This document shows, piece by piece, positions 23,290 through 31,759 of a stretch of 64,000 nt of DNA; positions within the stretch are counted from its first letter, which is position 1, and each line of letters opens with the position of its first letter. The DNA is from Brevibacterium antiquum (lineage in GTDB: Bacteria; Actinomycetota; Actinomycetes; Actinomycetales; Brevibacteriaceae). The notes under the pieces were generated by a model that saw nothing but the letters and a program-made list of their open reading frames with translations, was not told the DNA's origin and did not search any database. The position numbers and the translations under genes were made by a program. The stretch is taken from NCBI RefSeq assembly GCF_016107655.1, contig NZ_JABASX010000006.1, forward strand, positions 186,001 to 250,000, given 5' to 3'.

Positions 23290-25091
23290 CTGCCTGCCGC
23301 GTAACCCTGGGCACCGCGCGGGTTCGCCCCCGCGGTGACGCGACCGGTTGCAGGATCCCGGGTCACGCAGGAGAGCCTGCCCAGTTCCCAGTCGCCGGCC
23401 TTGGTCACGACGTGACCGCGTGCGATCAGCCCGTTGATGACATCCTCGCCGAGGCGGTCCTCGACGACAGCTCCGCCGGGAACCCAGGTGCGCGGCCAGA
23501 ACGATCCCGCCAAGGCGGTGGTGTGCAGCGCGGGAGCATCGATCGCCTGCTGGGGCGCGTAGCCGCCGATGAGCATGCGCAGAATCATCAGCAGCTGCCA
23601 CTGTTCCTGCTGGTCACCGCCGGGTGAACCGAGGGCGATGATCGGCTGACCGTCCTTGGAGATCAGAGTCGGAGTCAGCGTGGTGCGCGGGCGTTTCCCG
23701 GGGGTCAGCGCCGAGGGAGCTGTTTCGTCAAGCCACATCATCTGCAGACGAGTGCCCAGGCAGAATCCGAGCTCGGGGACGACAGGCGAGGACTGCAGCC
23801 ATCCACCGGAGGGTGTGGCTGAGATGATGTTGCCCCACCGGTCGACGACGTCGATGTGGCAGGTGTCGCCGTTGTTGACGCCGTTCTTCTGCACAGTCGG
23901 CTCGCCGATGCCCGCCTTGGCCAAGGCTTCCTTGTCCGCGCCCTCGAGCACGAGCGGCGGCGTGAAGGTCGAGACAGAACCTGCCCGGTTCGTGCCGGGT
24001 CGGAACTCGAGGGAGGCAACATCTGTGATGAGGTCCCGGCGGCTGGCCGCGTAGTCGTCGCTGAGCAGCCAGTCGAGGTCGACATCTCCGTCCCCGTAGT
24101 AGGTGTCGCGGTCGGCCATCGCGAGTTTGAGTGCCTCGAGGATCGTATGCGCACCGATCTCGGTCGAGGGATCGAGCCGGTCGTCGTCGAAGCCCTCGAG
24201 GATCTTCAGCGTCTGGAGCAGCACCGGGCCCTGCCCCCAGGCTCCGATCTTCGCAATCGAGTAGCCGCGGAAATCGACGGACACAGGTGTCTCGAAATGT
24301 GCGTCGAATCCGGCGAAGTCGGCGGCTGTCATCACTCCGGCGTGGTCACCTCCGGTCGAGTGCCGGTGCGGGGTGGAGATGAACTTCTCGACCGCCTCGG
24401 CGACGAAACCGGATTTCCATTCCTCACGTGCCGCAGCAACTCTGGCAGCGCGCCCTTCCACACCGTCACCTGCAGCGATGAGCTTCCTCAGGACCTCGGC
24501 ATAGGGGCGGTTATAGATGAGATCACCGATCGTCGGGATCTGACCCTCTGGCATCCACTGGGCCGCAGACGTGGGCCAGTGTTCGGTGAAGAGCTCGCGT
24601 ACGCGTTCGATGGTGCCCACGACTCGGCCGAGGACGGGATGCCCGTTCTCGGCGTAGTCGATGGCGAAGTCGAGGACGTCGGCGAGCTCCCAAGAGCCGT
24701 GGTGCTCGAGCAGATTGAGCCAGGAGTCGACGGCCCCGGGCACCGCAGAGGCGAGTGCCCCGGCGCCGGGGACCATGTCGAGTCCCTCATTGCGGTAGTG
24801 CTCAATGGTGGCAGCTGCCGGCGCCGGACCCTGCCCCATCATGATCTGCGGGTTCGCCGGGTCCTCGGCGGTGGCGAAGACTCCTGTCATGTCACCGCCG
24901 GGACCGTTGAGGTGGGGTTCGACCACGTGGAGGAGAAAGGCTCCGGCCACGGCCGCATCGAAGGCGTTGCCGCCCCGTTCGAGCACAGCCTGTGAAGCAG
25001 CCGTGGCCAGCCAGTGGGTGGAGGCGGCCATTCCGAAGTGGCCCTCCAGGGTGGGCCGGGTGGTGAAAGCTGCGGGTGGAGTGAACGACAT
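23286..25091 (-). CDS. Gamma-glutamyltransferase / cephalosporin acylase-like Ntn hydrolase
   Basis: This 601-aa protein has GGT features: ASQAVLERGGNAFDAAVAGA and VEPHLNGPGGDMTGVF in the large subunit. The autoprocessing site is NNGDTCHIDVVDRWGNIISA, whose Thr should become the N-terminal nucleophile of the small subunit after self-cleavage. PRTTLTPTLISKDGQPIIAL with ALGSPGGDQQEQ follows. There is no signal peptide, so unlike secreted GGTs it should act in the cytoplasm on imported gamma-glutamyl compounds. It sits inside a peptide ABC operon, 1 nt after the permease gene and overlapping the ATPase gene, which supports uptake followed by hydrolysis. Glutathione is one candidate substrate (inference). 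Confidence 0.88.
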   Translation of the reverse strand: MSFTPPAAFTTRPTLEGHFGMAASTHWLATAASQAVLERGGNAFDAAVAGAFLLHVVEPHLNGPGGDMTGVFATAEDPANPQIMMGQGPAPAAATIEHYRNEGLDMVPGAGALASAVPGAVDSWLNLLEHHGSWELADVLDFAIDYAENGHPVLGRVVGTIERVRELFTEHWPTSAAQWMPEGQIPTIGDLIYNRPYAEVLRKLIAAGDGVEGRAARVAAAREEWKSGFVAEAVEKFISTPHRHSTGGDHAGVMTAADFAGFDAHFETPVSVDFRGYSIAKIGAWGQGPVLLQTLKILEGFDDDRLDPSTEIGAHTILEALKLAMADRDTYYGDGDVDLDWLLSDDYAASRRDLITDVASLEFRPGTNRAGSVSTFTPPLVLEGADKEALAKAGIGEPTVQKNGVNNGDTCHIDVVDRWGNIISATPSGGWLQSSPVVPELGFCLGTRLQMMWLDETAPSALTPGKRPRTTLTPTLISKDGQPIIALGSPGGDQQEQWQLLMILRMLIGGYAPQQAIDAPALHTTALAGSFWPRTWVPGGAVVEDRLGEDVINGLIARGHVVTKAGDWELGRLSCVTRDPATGRVTAGANPRGAQGYAAGR

Positions 25092-25092
25092 A

Positions 25093-26007
25093 TCAGTGTC
25101 CCTTCTTCGAATTGGGGTCGAGGGCGTCGCGCAGGGCGTCCCCGAAGAGGTTGAAGGCCAAGCAGATGACCAGGATCGCCAGCCCGGGGAACAGCGCGGT
25201 CGACGGTGCACGGAAGATGTACTGCTGCGCGTCGGAGAGCATGATGCCCAGGCTGGGTGAGGGCGGCTGGATACCCAGGCCGAGGAAGGAGAGGATCGAT
25301 TCTCCGATCACGGCGGTGGGAATGATGACGGTGGCCTGCACGATGATCGCCGAAGCGATATTGGGCAGGATATGCATGCCCAGAATACGTGTCTTCGACG
25401 CGTCAGTGGCGATCGCGGCCTTGACGAAGTCGGCAGATTTCAGCCGCATCGTCTCACCTCTGACCACTCTGATCATCGTGGGCACCTGGGAGATGCCCAA
25501 TGCGATCGCGGCATTGGCCAGGCTGGGCCCGGAAATGGCTGCCAGCCCGACGGCGATGATGAGGAACGGAAACGCCAGGGTGACATCAGTCAGTCGGGAG
25601 ATGACCGCGTCGAGGCCCCGGAAGTATCCGGCCAAGAGGCCCAGAGGTGTGCCGACGATAACGGCCAGCGCAACTGCCAGGAGCCCCACCTGGAGCGAGG
25701 CGCGAACACCGAATGCGAGCCTGGAGAGAACGTCTCTGCCGAGGTCGTCGGTGCCGAGGACGAAGCCGATCGTGCCCGGCACTTGAAATGGAGCGTGGAA
25801 GTTCGTCTGCGCGAATCCATAGGGGGCGATGAGTGGTGCGAAGACTCCGACGAGCACCACGATGGCGACCATGACGGATCCGATGAGCCCCATCGGGTTG
25901 GACAGGATGGAGCGCAGCAGCCACCAGGCCCGGTTGTTCGAGGCGTGGAATTCGGGGTCGAGTCCCTGCGTGTTCTTGTCGGTGTTCGTGACGATTGGGG
26001 TGGTCAT
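25093..26007 (-). CDS. Peptide ABC transporter permease, DppC type
   Basis: This 304-aa protein has an N-terminal polar stretch, then the DppC N-domain SNPMGLIGSVMVAIVVLVGV and APLIAPYGFAQTNF. The membrane core carries TDDLGRDVLSRLAFGVRASL and the EAA-like loop TDASKTRILGMHILPNIASA, which contacts the ATPase. The start at 26007 overlaps the DppB-type stop as ATGA. A much longer frame reading to 26664 is a shadow across the other permease. The gene order (binding protein, B, C, hydrolase, ATPase, regulator) is a complete uptake system. Confidence 0.92.
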   Translation of the reverse strand: MTTPIVTNTDKNTQGLDPEFHASNNRAWWLLRSILSNPMGLIGSVMVAIVVLVGVFAPLIAPYGFAQTNFHAPFQVPGTIGFVLGTDDLGRDVLSRLAFGVRASLQVGLLAVALAVIVGTPLGLLAGYFRGLDAVISRLTDVTLAFPFLIIAVGLAAISGPSLANAAIALGISQVPTMIRVVRGETMRLKSADFVKAAIATDASKTRILGMHILPNIASAIIVQATVIIPTAVIGESILSFLGLGIQPPSPSLGIMLSDAQQYIFRAPSTALFPGLAILVICLAFNLFGDALRDALDPNSKKGH

Positions 26008-26960
26008 GAGGCGTCCTCGCTGACTCGGATCTGTGGGTTGATGACCGAATAGAGGATGTCGACGGCCAAGTTGATGAGAATGTAGGAGGCCGTGATCACG
26101 AGGACAACCGCTTGGATGACCGGATAGTCGCGGGAGAAGACCGCATCGAGGGTGAGTTTGCCGATCCCTGGCAGGGCGAAGATCCTCTCCGTGACCACTG
26201 CACCCGAGATCAGGCCGCCCAGCTGCAGACCGATGATCGTGACGAGGACGATGAGTGAGTTGCGCAGTCCGTATCGGAAGAGGACCCGCGGTCTGGACAG
26301 TCCCTTGGCTCGTGCCATGCGCACATAGTCGGTGCCCATGCTCTCGATCATCGAGGCCCTGGTCTGCCTGGTGATGACCGCGGCCAGGCTGGTGCCCAGG
26401 ATCACGGCCGGCAGGGTGAGGTAGTAGATGCCGCGGATCGGGTCTGAGAGGACGTCGACGTACCCCGAGGCAGGGAACCATCCGAGAGTGACGGCCAGGA
26501 CCAAGATCGCGAGGAGTCCGAGCCAGAAGTTCGGAACCGACAGGCCGAGGAGAGCGAGGAAGTTGCTGCCCAGCTCCGGCCACTTTCCGCGGAAGCGTTC
26601 TGCGACCATACCCAGGGTGATGCCGACGATGACGGCGACGACGATCGCGTACAGCGACAGCCATAGGGTCACTGGCAGGGTGGTCGCAATCATCTCGGTC
26701 ACGGCCAAGCCTGTCCGCGTGGATTCGCCGAGGTCGCCGGTGACGATGTCGCCCAAGAACTTGACGAACTGGACGAGCAGAGGCTGGTCGAGCCCGAGGT
26801 CGGCGCGGATCGCGTCGAGTCGTTCCGGGGTCGCCTCTTCACCGGCCATGGCCAGAGCCGGGTCGCCCGGGAGCATGCGCACACCGAAGAAGATGACGAT
26901 GCCCGAGAGTACGAAGGTGATGATGGCGTGGAAGATCTTGGTGAGCACGTATCGAGTCAT
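26004..26960 (-). CDS. Peptide ABC transporter permease, DppB type
   Basis: This 318-aa protein has the DppB signature: VLTKIFHAIITFVLSGIVIF at TM1, FFGVRMLPGDPALAM, then LGLDQPLLVQFVKFLGDIVT and the EAA loop MARAKGLSRPRVLFRYGLRN. Six TM helices fit the family. It overlaps the binding-protein stop by 4 nt and the DppC-type start by 4 nt, so all three are translationally coupled. It forms a heterodimeric channel with the product at 25093. Nothing in it distinguishes peptide from glutathione importers. Confidence 0.92.
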   Translation of the reverse strand: MTRYVLTKIFHAIITFVLSGIVIFFGVRMLPGDPALAMAGEEATPERLDAIRADLGLDQPLLVQFVKFLGDIVTGDLGESTRTGLAVTEMIATTLPVTLWLSLYAIVVAVIVGITLGMVAERFRGKWPELGSNFLALLGLSVPNFWLGLLAILVLAVTLGWFPASGYVDVLSDPIRGIYYLTLPAVILGTSLAAVITRQTRASMIESMGTDYVRMARAKGLSRPRVLFRYGLRNSLIVLVTIIGLQLGGLISGAVVTERIFALPGIGKLTLDAVFSRDYPVIQAVVLVITASYILINLAVDILYSVINPQIRVSEDAS

Positions 26961-28570
26961 CGCTGAGCGTCCTTCTTCAGAAATCCGGCTTCGGAGAGAT
27001 GGACGACGCCGTCGGAGAACACATCGATGCCGGACACATCATCGGTGTAGGCCGTGAGGTTCTTCTGTCGGTAGAGATAGATGATCGAGTTGAGTTCGCC
27101 GGTCCGCTGTGAGGCTTCACCGTAGAGCTTCTTGCGCTCATCCATGTCTGTGGATTCACTGGCTCGGGTGAGCAGATTGCTGAGTTTGTCGTCATCGACT
27201 CCTGTGACGTTGTTGCCGGCGCCCGGATAATGGAAGGTGTAGAGGTTTCCGTGCGGATCGACGCGTCCGGACCAGCCAAGTTGGAGGAGCTCGTAGTCGC
27301 CGCGGTCCTGGGCATCGAGCAGGGCAGTGTATTCCATCGGCTGGACCGTGATGTCGAAGCCTGCTTCCTTGGTGGCGGCCTGAACGGCCTGAGCGAAGCG
27401 AAGTGTGTCCTGAGTGTTCGAGACCTTCATATTCACCTTGAGCGGAAGCTCGACTCCGGCATCCTCGAGAAGCTTCTTCGCGCCAGCTGGATCGTAGTCG
27501 ACGCACTCGTTGCTCGCCTTGGTTGCGAAGGGACTGTCCGGAGAGATGCCGGAGCAGGCCGGTGAGAACCACCCGTTGAATACGGTGTTGACCAATGCCT
27601 TGCGATCGAAGGCCATCGACAGTGCCTTGCGCACCTTCGGGTCCTGGCCCAGTGGCGTCTCGAAGTTCTCCGGATTGTCACCGAAGCCCATGTTCACGGT
27701 CAGTCCTTGATATCCCAGAGAGTTCGACTGCAGGAGTCCGATTCCGGATTCCTGTTTGAGAGCGTCGACGTCCTGCGGGGAGATCGTGTCCGCGACCTGC
27801 ACATCGCCGGAGCGGATGTTCGCGGCACGAATGTTTGCATCCGACATGATCTGATAGGTGATCGAGTCGAGATGAACCTTGTCGGCGTCGTAGTAGTTGG
27901 GGTCCTTGACGACCTTGATCGACGTCTGCGCGATGCGCTTCTCAAACTTGAACGGCCCTACGCACACCGGGTGGTCGCCGAAGTCCTCACCCGCCTCGTC
28001 CAGGGCCGTCGGCGACATGATCATCCCGGCGCGATCGGCCAGGGCCGCGGTGAATGGCGCGAAGGGTTCGTCGAAGGTGACCTCGAGGGTGTGATCGTCA
28101 ATGGCGGTCACATCGTTGATCGGGCCGAGTTCTGCAGAGCGGGATGACTCTTCGAGGTTGAGCCCGCGTTCGATGGTCGTCTTGACCGCCTCGGCGTCGA
28201 AGTCGGTGCCGTCGGCGAATCGCACACCGTCCCTGACCGGGATGCGCACGGTCTTCCCGTCCTTGGAGACATCCGGCAGCGAGGTTGCGAGCATCGGTGT
28301 GATCTCACCGTTCGCATCGATGTCGTAGAGCTTCTGGCACATCGTCTGCATCACGTATCGGGTGTAGAGAGAGGAGGATGTCGTCGGGTCGAGGCGATCC
28401 GGTTCCGAGGACAGCGCCATGACGAGATCTCCGCCTTCTTCGAAGGCTCCGGCGTCGGCATCGACCGACTTCACGTCGGGTCTCTCGGGTGGTTCGCCGA
28501 GCGGTTGGACCGGCGTGCACCCGGCCAGCAGGACGACGCTGGCAAGCACCGCCATTATCCGTTTTTTCAC
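26957..28570 (-). CDS. Peptide ABC transporter substrate-binding lipoprotein
   Basis: This ~537-aa SBP_bac_5 protein starts with a lipoprotein signal (MKKRIMAVLASVVLLAGC, Cys18). The mature domain has DLVMALSSEPDRLDPTTSSS, FADGTDFDAEAVKTTIERGL and VRKALSMAFDRKALVNTVFN, all standard DppA/OppA-type segments. The GTG at 28570 is chosen because AGGAG lies 5 nt upstream; the in-frame GTG at 28576 would overlap that ribosome site. It is the first gene of the operon. A strong GntR-like palindrome lies ~70-80 bp upstream. Confidence 0.9.
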   Translation of the reverse strand: MKKRIMAVLASVVLLAGCTPVQPLGEPPERPDVKSVDADAGAFEEGGDLVMALSSEPDRLDPTTSSSLYTRYVMQTMCQKLYDIDANGEITPMLATSLPDVSKDGKTVRIPVRDGVRFADGTDFDAEAVKTTIERGLNLEESSRSAELGPINDVTAIDDHTLEVTFDEPFAPFTAALADRAGMIMSPTALDEAGEDFGDHPVCVGPFKFEKRIAQTSIKVVKDPNYYDADKVHLDSITYQIMSDANIRAANIRSGDVQVADTISPQDVDALKQESGIGLLQSNSLGYQGLTVNMGFGDNPENFETPLGQDPKVRKALSMAFDRKALVNTVFNGWFSPACSGISPDSPFATKASNECVDYDPAGAKKLLEDAGVELPLKVNMKVSNTQDTLRFAQAVQAATKEAGFDITVQPMEYTALLDAQDRGDYELLQLGWSGRVDPHGNLYTFHYPGAGNNVTGVDDDKLSNLLTRASESTDMDERKKLYGEASQRTGELNSIIYLYRQKNLTAYTDDVSGIDVFSDGVVHLSEAGFLKKDAQR

Positions 28571-28607
28571 GCGCACTCCTGTGTGAGCATCGAATCAAAA
28601 ATCAATA

Positions 28608-28649
28608 TTTGCATACAATCTATCCCGTGCTTATTGTTTTGTATACAAA
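28608..28649. promoter_or_regulatory. Two GntR-type operators before the peptide-uptake operon
   Basis: TTTGTATACAAA (28638-28649) is a perfect 12-bp palindrome of the TTGTATACAA type seen for FCD-GntR regulators. TTTGCATACAA (28608-28618) is a near copy ~30 bp away, three helical turns. GATAGATTGTATGC on the minus strand in the same stretch could hold the -10. The GntR product at 20883 is the expected binder. Confidence 0.6.
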
Positions 28650-28767
28650 CTTTCAGTAAATATCGAATCCTGGGATCACGAGCAACCCCGAGGCTGCTCG
28701 TCGCCCGGGAACCACTCGAGTTCTGAGACCACCAGGGTTCGCAGGCGAGCTCGATGAAAGGGACGCA

Positions 28768-29463
28768 ATGACACGTCGACTCGACTTGGCCATGCTGCTC
28801 GTACTGACATTCTCAACCGGAATGGTTGACGCGATCGGCTACCTGGGCTTCGATAAGGTCTTCACCGGAAACATGACGGGCAACGTCGTCATCCTCGGCA
28901 TGGGCCTAGCCGGAGCTGAGGACACTCCGGTCCTGCGGCCCGCCTTAGCCCTCGTGTTCTTCATGGTGGGGGCGGCCCTGGGCGGGCGCATCCTCGGCCG
29001 CATCGGTGAGGACTGGCACGTGCGCACCACGATCATCTACGCCGGAGTGGCCGTCGGCTGTGCGGGCCTGGCCGTCTATGTCGCACTCATGCCCAACCCC
29101 GAGGTGGGCCTGGCCGGAACCATCTTCACCTCGGCACTCTCGGCCCTGATGGGCGCACAAGCCGCTGCGGCCCGGCGGATGAAGATCGCCGACGTCACCA
29201 CCGTCGTCGTCACCTCGACGATCGTCGGCTTGGCATCTGATTCGCGGCTGGCCGGTGGCGACAGCGTCCGCTGGATCCGCCGAGCTCTGGCCGTCCTTCT
29301 CATCCTCATCGGCGCCATCGCCGGTGCCGCCACGTTGATGATCAATCAGTGGATCGGCATCGCCTTCGTCGCTGCGGCGATCGCCGTCGTGACCGTCATC
29401 GGTCACCGTGGGGCAAAGAAGCGGACCCTCGCCGAGGCGGTCACCTCGCCCGCGCACGCCTGA
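28768..29463 (+). CDS. DUF1275 (YoaK) family membrane protein
   Basis: This 231-aa protein has six to seven hydrophobic segments. It opens with LAMLLVLTFSTGMVDAIGYL and FDKVFTGNMTGNVVILGMG, whose G-x-D-A-x-x-Y-L and TGNMTGN motifs define DUF1275/YoaK. AAAGGGACGCA precedes the ATG. The family is an uncharacterised group of inner-membrane proteins, and no transport substrate is known. It is divergent from the peptide-uptake operon but far enough (about 200 bp) to have its own promoter. A hairpin with a T-run at 29726-29783 probably ends its transcript. Confidence 0.88.
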   Translation: MTRRLDLAMLLVLTFSTGMVDAIGYLGFDKVFTGNMTGNVVILGMGLAGAEDTPVLRPALALVFFMVGAALGGRILGRIGEDWHVRTTIIYAGVAVGCAGLAVYVALMPNPEVGLAGTIFTSALSALMGAQAAAARRMKIADVTTVVVTSTIVGLASDSRLAGGDSVRWIRRALAVLLILIGAIAGAATLMINQWIGIAFVAAAIAVVTVIGHRGAKKRTLAEAVTSPAHA

Positions 29464-29466
29464 TCA

Positions 29467-29568
29467 ATCAGGTCGACACAGAACTCACGCCGACTGAGAG
29501 CTCAGGCCGACTGGGAACTCAGGTCGGCTGGGAACTCAGGTCCGCTGGGAACTCAGGTCGGCTGGAGT
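29467..29568. repeat. 17-bp tandem repeat, about six units
   Basis: The unit CTCAGGTCGGCTGGGAA occurs at 29501, 29518, 29535 and 29552 (last one partial), with more degenerate copies at 29467 and 29484. It begins directly after the DUF1275 stop codon and is a VNTR-like array. Confidence 0.8.
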
Positions 29569-29725
29569 ATGGCCAATTCCCGTTCCCGCGCCCGACACTG
29601 GCGACACCGGTGACCGCAGCCTCCCAGAGCTGCCCTGCGAAGGGGACCGAGGCGGTAGCCATGAACACGAAGATGTAGAAGAGAGGCCAAGAAGGGCGCA
29701 GTCGGAGGACGTCAGCGAACCGAAT

Positions 29726-29783
29726 AACGGGGTGCAGGTCGAGACACGCAAGTGCGCATAAGGGTCTCGACGTGCACCCCGTT
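29726..29783 (+). terminator. Rho-independent terminator (20-bp stem, T-run)
   Basis: The arms 29726-29745 and 29764-29783 pair at 19 of 20 positions around an 18-nt loop. GTTTTTC covers the end of the right arm on the plus strand. It is the only long hairpin in this window with a clear T-tract and likely ends the DUF1275 transcript. Confidence 0.75.
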
Positions 29784-29985
29784 TTTCGACGAACTGCGTC
29801 TCCCAGCATGCGTCTCACGGCATGCGTGGGAGCAGCGCACACCGAGCTTCTGCCACACCACGAGGATCGCAGCCACACTGAGCGCACCGGCCAGCAGCAC
29901 CCAATAGGCAGGTGCCTTGGCATTTCCCATGACGCCGATCAGTCATGGGCAAGAAGGATGTGCAGCGGGGGGCCAGGCCGATGGC

Positions 29986-30046
29986 ATGAGCACGGGGCAA
30001 GAGCCGGGGGCATGAGCACGGGGCAAGAGCCGGGGGCATGAGCACG
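29986..30046. repeat. 26-bp tandem repeat, ~2.3 units
   Basis: The 26-bp unit starting ATGAGCACGGGGCAAGAGCC occurs at 29986-30011 and 30012-30037, with a partial third copy ATGAGCACG from 30038. It interrupts the putative membrane-protein remnant. Confidence 0.8.
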
Positions 30047-30124
30047 ATCAGCAATGTGCCCAGGAACATCAGCCAGATGGTGAGAGTCAGTGCTGGCTTC
30101 CGGCTCCTTGTGCCCGATGTGGCC

Positions 30125-31645
30125 TCAATACGCATCCGGCCTCGTCTCTTTCGAGGTGAACCAGTCGTCGGGGCTCTGCCCCATGTCCCAGAACATTCCA
30201 GCCATGATCTCGGCGCCCTGCTGAAGGATCGAGATCAGGGCGTGTTCGTCGGGGGCGTGCTGATTGCACCCGGGGTAGGAATGCGGGACCCATACGGTCG
30301 GCAGGCCCAGCACCTCGGCGAATACGTCGTTGGGGATGGTGCCGCCCAGGTTCGGTTCGATCGCGGCCTCGAGCCCGGTCGTCGTCCTGACCGACTCAGC
30401 GGCGGCCGCGACGACGCGGGCGTTCGGGTCGAGTCGGGTCGCCGGCATGCAGTGCTCGAAGACGACATCGACTCCGTGGATCCCTTGGCCTTCCAGGTGG
30501 GCCCGCACCTTGCCCTCGAAGTCGTCGACGTCGGTGCCGACGACGTATCGCAGCTGCATGTGCGCTTCGGCCCTTCCCGGGATCGCGTTGACCACCTGGG
30601 CAGGATTCCCAGCGTCGAGGGCGAGGACCTCGATGACGTTGAAGGCGAAGACCTTCTCCGCCGAGGTGAGCCCTGGCTCTCCCCAATCGAAATCGACTTC
30701 GGGTGATCCGGCTTCGACCACCTCGGGCAGCTTCGCAACGGCTTCGAGCACCGAGGCGGGCGGGTCATCGGGGCGCAGCGTGGGAATCCTGATGACGCCG
30801 TTTCCATCGACGAGGGAATTGATGGCGGCGGCGAGGACGGTCGCGGAGTTGCGCAGCTTCCCGCCCCAATTGCCCGAATGATGGTCGCCGTCGCGATCGT
30901 GGACGACGAGCTTGAACCCCAACGCCCCGCGGGAACCGAGGAAGAGGGTCGGGTATTCGGCGGCGATCCGGGGACCGTCGGAGGCGAGGAAGAGATCGGC
31001 GTCGAGTTCGGCCCTGTGTGCGGCGGCGAATGCCTTGAGGCCGAGCGAACCGGCCTCCTCGGCTGTTTCCATGAGGACCTTGACGTTGTAGCCCAGAGCG
31101 GCTGTGCCAGGAGCGTCGAGTGACTCGAGGACGGTCTTCAGGGCCAGAGTGTTCACGGTGTGCTGGCCTTTGTTGTCGGCGCTGCCTCGACCGTAGAGAC
31201 GGTCGCCGTCGCGGGTGAGCACCCACGGGTCGAGGTTGTCAGACCATTGCGAGCCGTGGGCGAACTGCACGTCGCCGTGACCGTAGAGGAGGACGGTCGG
31301 CAGCTGCGGGTCCTCGATGCGTGAGGCGATGAGCAGCGGGTGCTCATCGGATTCGGGATTGTCGTGGATCGTCGTCGCGAAGCCCAGGGCCGTGAGCTCG
31401 GGGGCGATCTCCTCGGCGAGGTAGGCATGAGCGGCGAGGCCATTGCCCGGCGCCTGGCTTTCGGTGCGTTCTGCAACACGCGTGGCCAGCAGATCGAAGA
31501 AGGCTTGGCTGCGGACGAATTCGCCCGCGGCCCGGGTGACGGACTCCCGGGTGACGGACTCCCGAGTGACAACTTCGTGGATTTCATTCGGTGCTGTTCG
31601 CCTCGGTGCCGTTTCGCCTTGGCCGGGGTTGTGATCTGGGCTCAT
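30125..31645 (-). CDS. M20 family metallopeptidase (dipeptidase type)
   Basis: This ~506-aa enzyme has the M20 zinc-site motifs: VLLYGHGDVQF (His, then Asp acting through the zinc), LYGRGSADNKGQ (bridging Asp), METAEEAGSLG (catalytic Glu pair) and a late ECNQHAP-type His region (PGCNQHAPDEHALI). Length and order fit the ArgE/DapE/CNDP dipeptidases. Near residues 25-38 a short repeat RESVTRESVTR is encoded by a 15-bp tandem duplication (31533-31567). The ATG at 31645 has only a weak TGAAGAC upstream. It is divergent from the LysR gene at 31760, with a perfect palindrome between, so it is probably that regulator's target. Confidence 0.85.
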   Translation of the reverse strand: MSPDHNPGQGETAPRRTAPNEIHEVVTRESVTRESVTRAAGEFVRSQAFFDLLATRVAERTESQAPGNGLAAHAYLAEEIAPELTALGFATTIHDNPESDEHPLLIASRIEDPQLPTVLLYGHGDVQFAHGSQWSDNLDPWVLTRDGDRLYGRGSADNKGQHTVNTLALKTVLESLDAPGTAALGYNVKVLMETAEEAGSLGLKAFAAAHRAELDADLFLASDGPRIAAEYPTLFLGSRGALGFKLVVHDRDGDHHSGNWGGKLRNSATVLAAAINSLVDGNGVIRIPTLRPDDPPASVLEAVAKLPEVVEAGSPEVDFDWGEPGLTSAEKVFAFNVIEVLALDAGNPAQVVNAIPGRAEAHMQLRYVVGTDVDDFEGKVRAHLEGQGIHGVDVVFEHCMPATRLDPNARVVAAAAESVRTTTGLEAAIEPNLGGTIPNDVFAEVLGLPTVWVPHSYPGCNQHAPDEHALISILQQGAEIMAGMFWDMGQSPDDWFTSKETRPDAY

Positions 31646-31723
31646 GTCTTCAGACTGTCGCAGTCCGGCTCGGATTGGAAGACTGATCTGTCCATATGCC
31701 GGTGCGTTTCTTGCAAGGTGACT

Positions 31724-31738
31724 GTGCATAATATGCAC
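31724..31738. promoter_or_regulatory. Perfect 7-1-7 palindrome, probable LysR operator
   Basis: GTGCATAATATGCAC is a perfect palindrome containing a T-N11-A core. It lies 21 bp before the LysR start and 78 bp before the divergent M20 peptidase start, the normal position for an autoregulatory LysR site. Confidence 0.65.
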
Positions 31739-31747
31739 CGCTCCTAG

Positions 31748-31759
31748 TAGCATAATGGC
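31748..31759 (+). promoter_or_regulatory. -10 box (TAGCAT) of a probable leaderless lysR-type transcript
   Basis: TAGCAT (31748-31753) fits TANNNT and ends 6 nt before the ATG at 31760. No Shine-Dalgarno sequence precedes that ATG. Confidence 0.4.

Larger units (their letters stand above)
29464..30124. other. 661-bp degenerate interval with repeats and membrane-helix remnants
   Basis: This stretch between the DUF1275 gene and the M20 peptidase has no intact gene. On the minus strand three short open stretches in different frames encode helix-like segments: ALTLTIWLMFLGTLLIVLMP (about 30100-30040), YWVLLAGALSVAAILVVWQ (about 29910-29850) and PLFYIFVFMATASVPFAG (about 29685-29630). They could be remnants of one membrane-protein gene broken by frameshifts, a 26-bp repeat and the hairpin at 29726-29783. 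Which protein it was cannot be told. Confidence 0.4.

Noticed and set aside
23286-23601. N-terminal extension of the double ATPase to 23601
   Set aside because: It would overlap more than 300 bp of the GGT-like gene in another frame; the ATG at 23289 with ATGA overlap is better.
29519-29923. 134-aa minus-strand frame
   Set aside because: Composition is odd, it includes the 17-bp repeat and hairpin, and only one short segment looks protein-like.
29712-29930. 72-aa minus-strand protein with one TM helix
   Set aside because: No ribosome site, runs across a terminator hairpin into non-coding-like sequence; treated as part of a degenerate interval.
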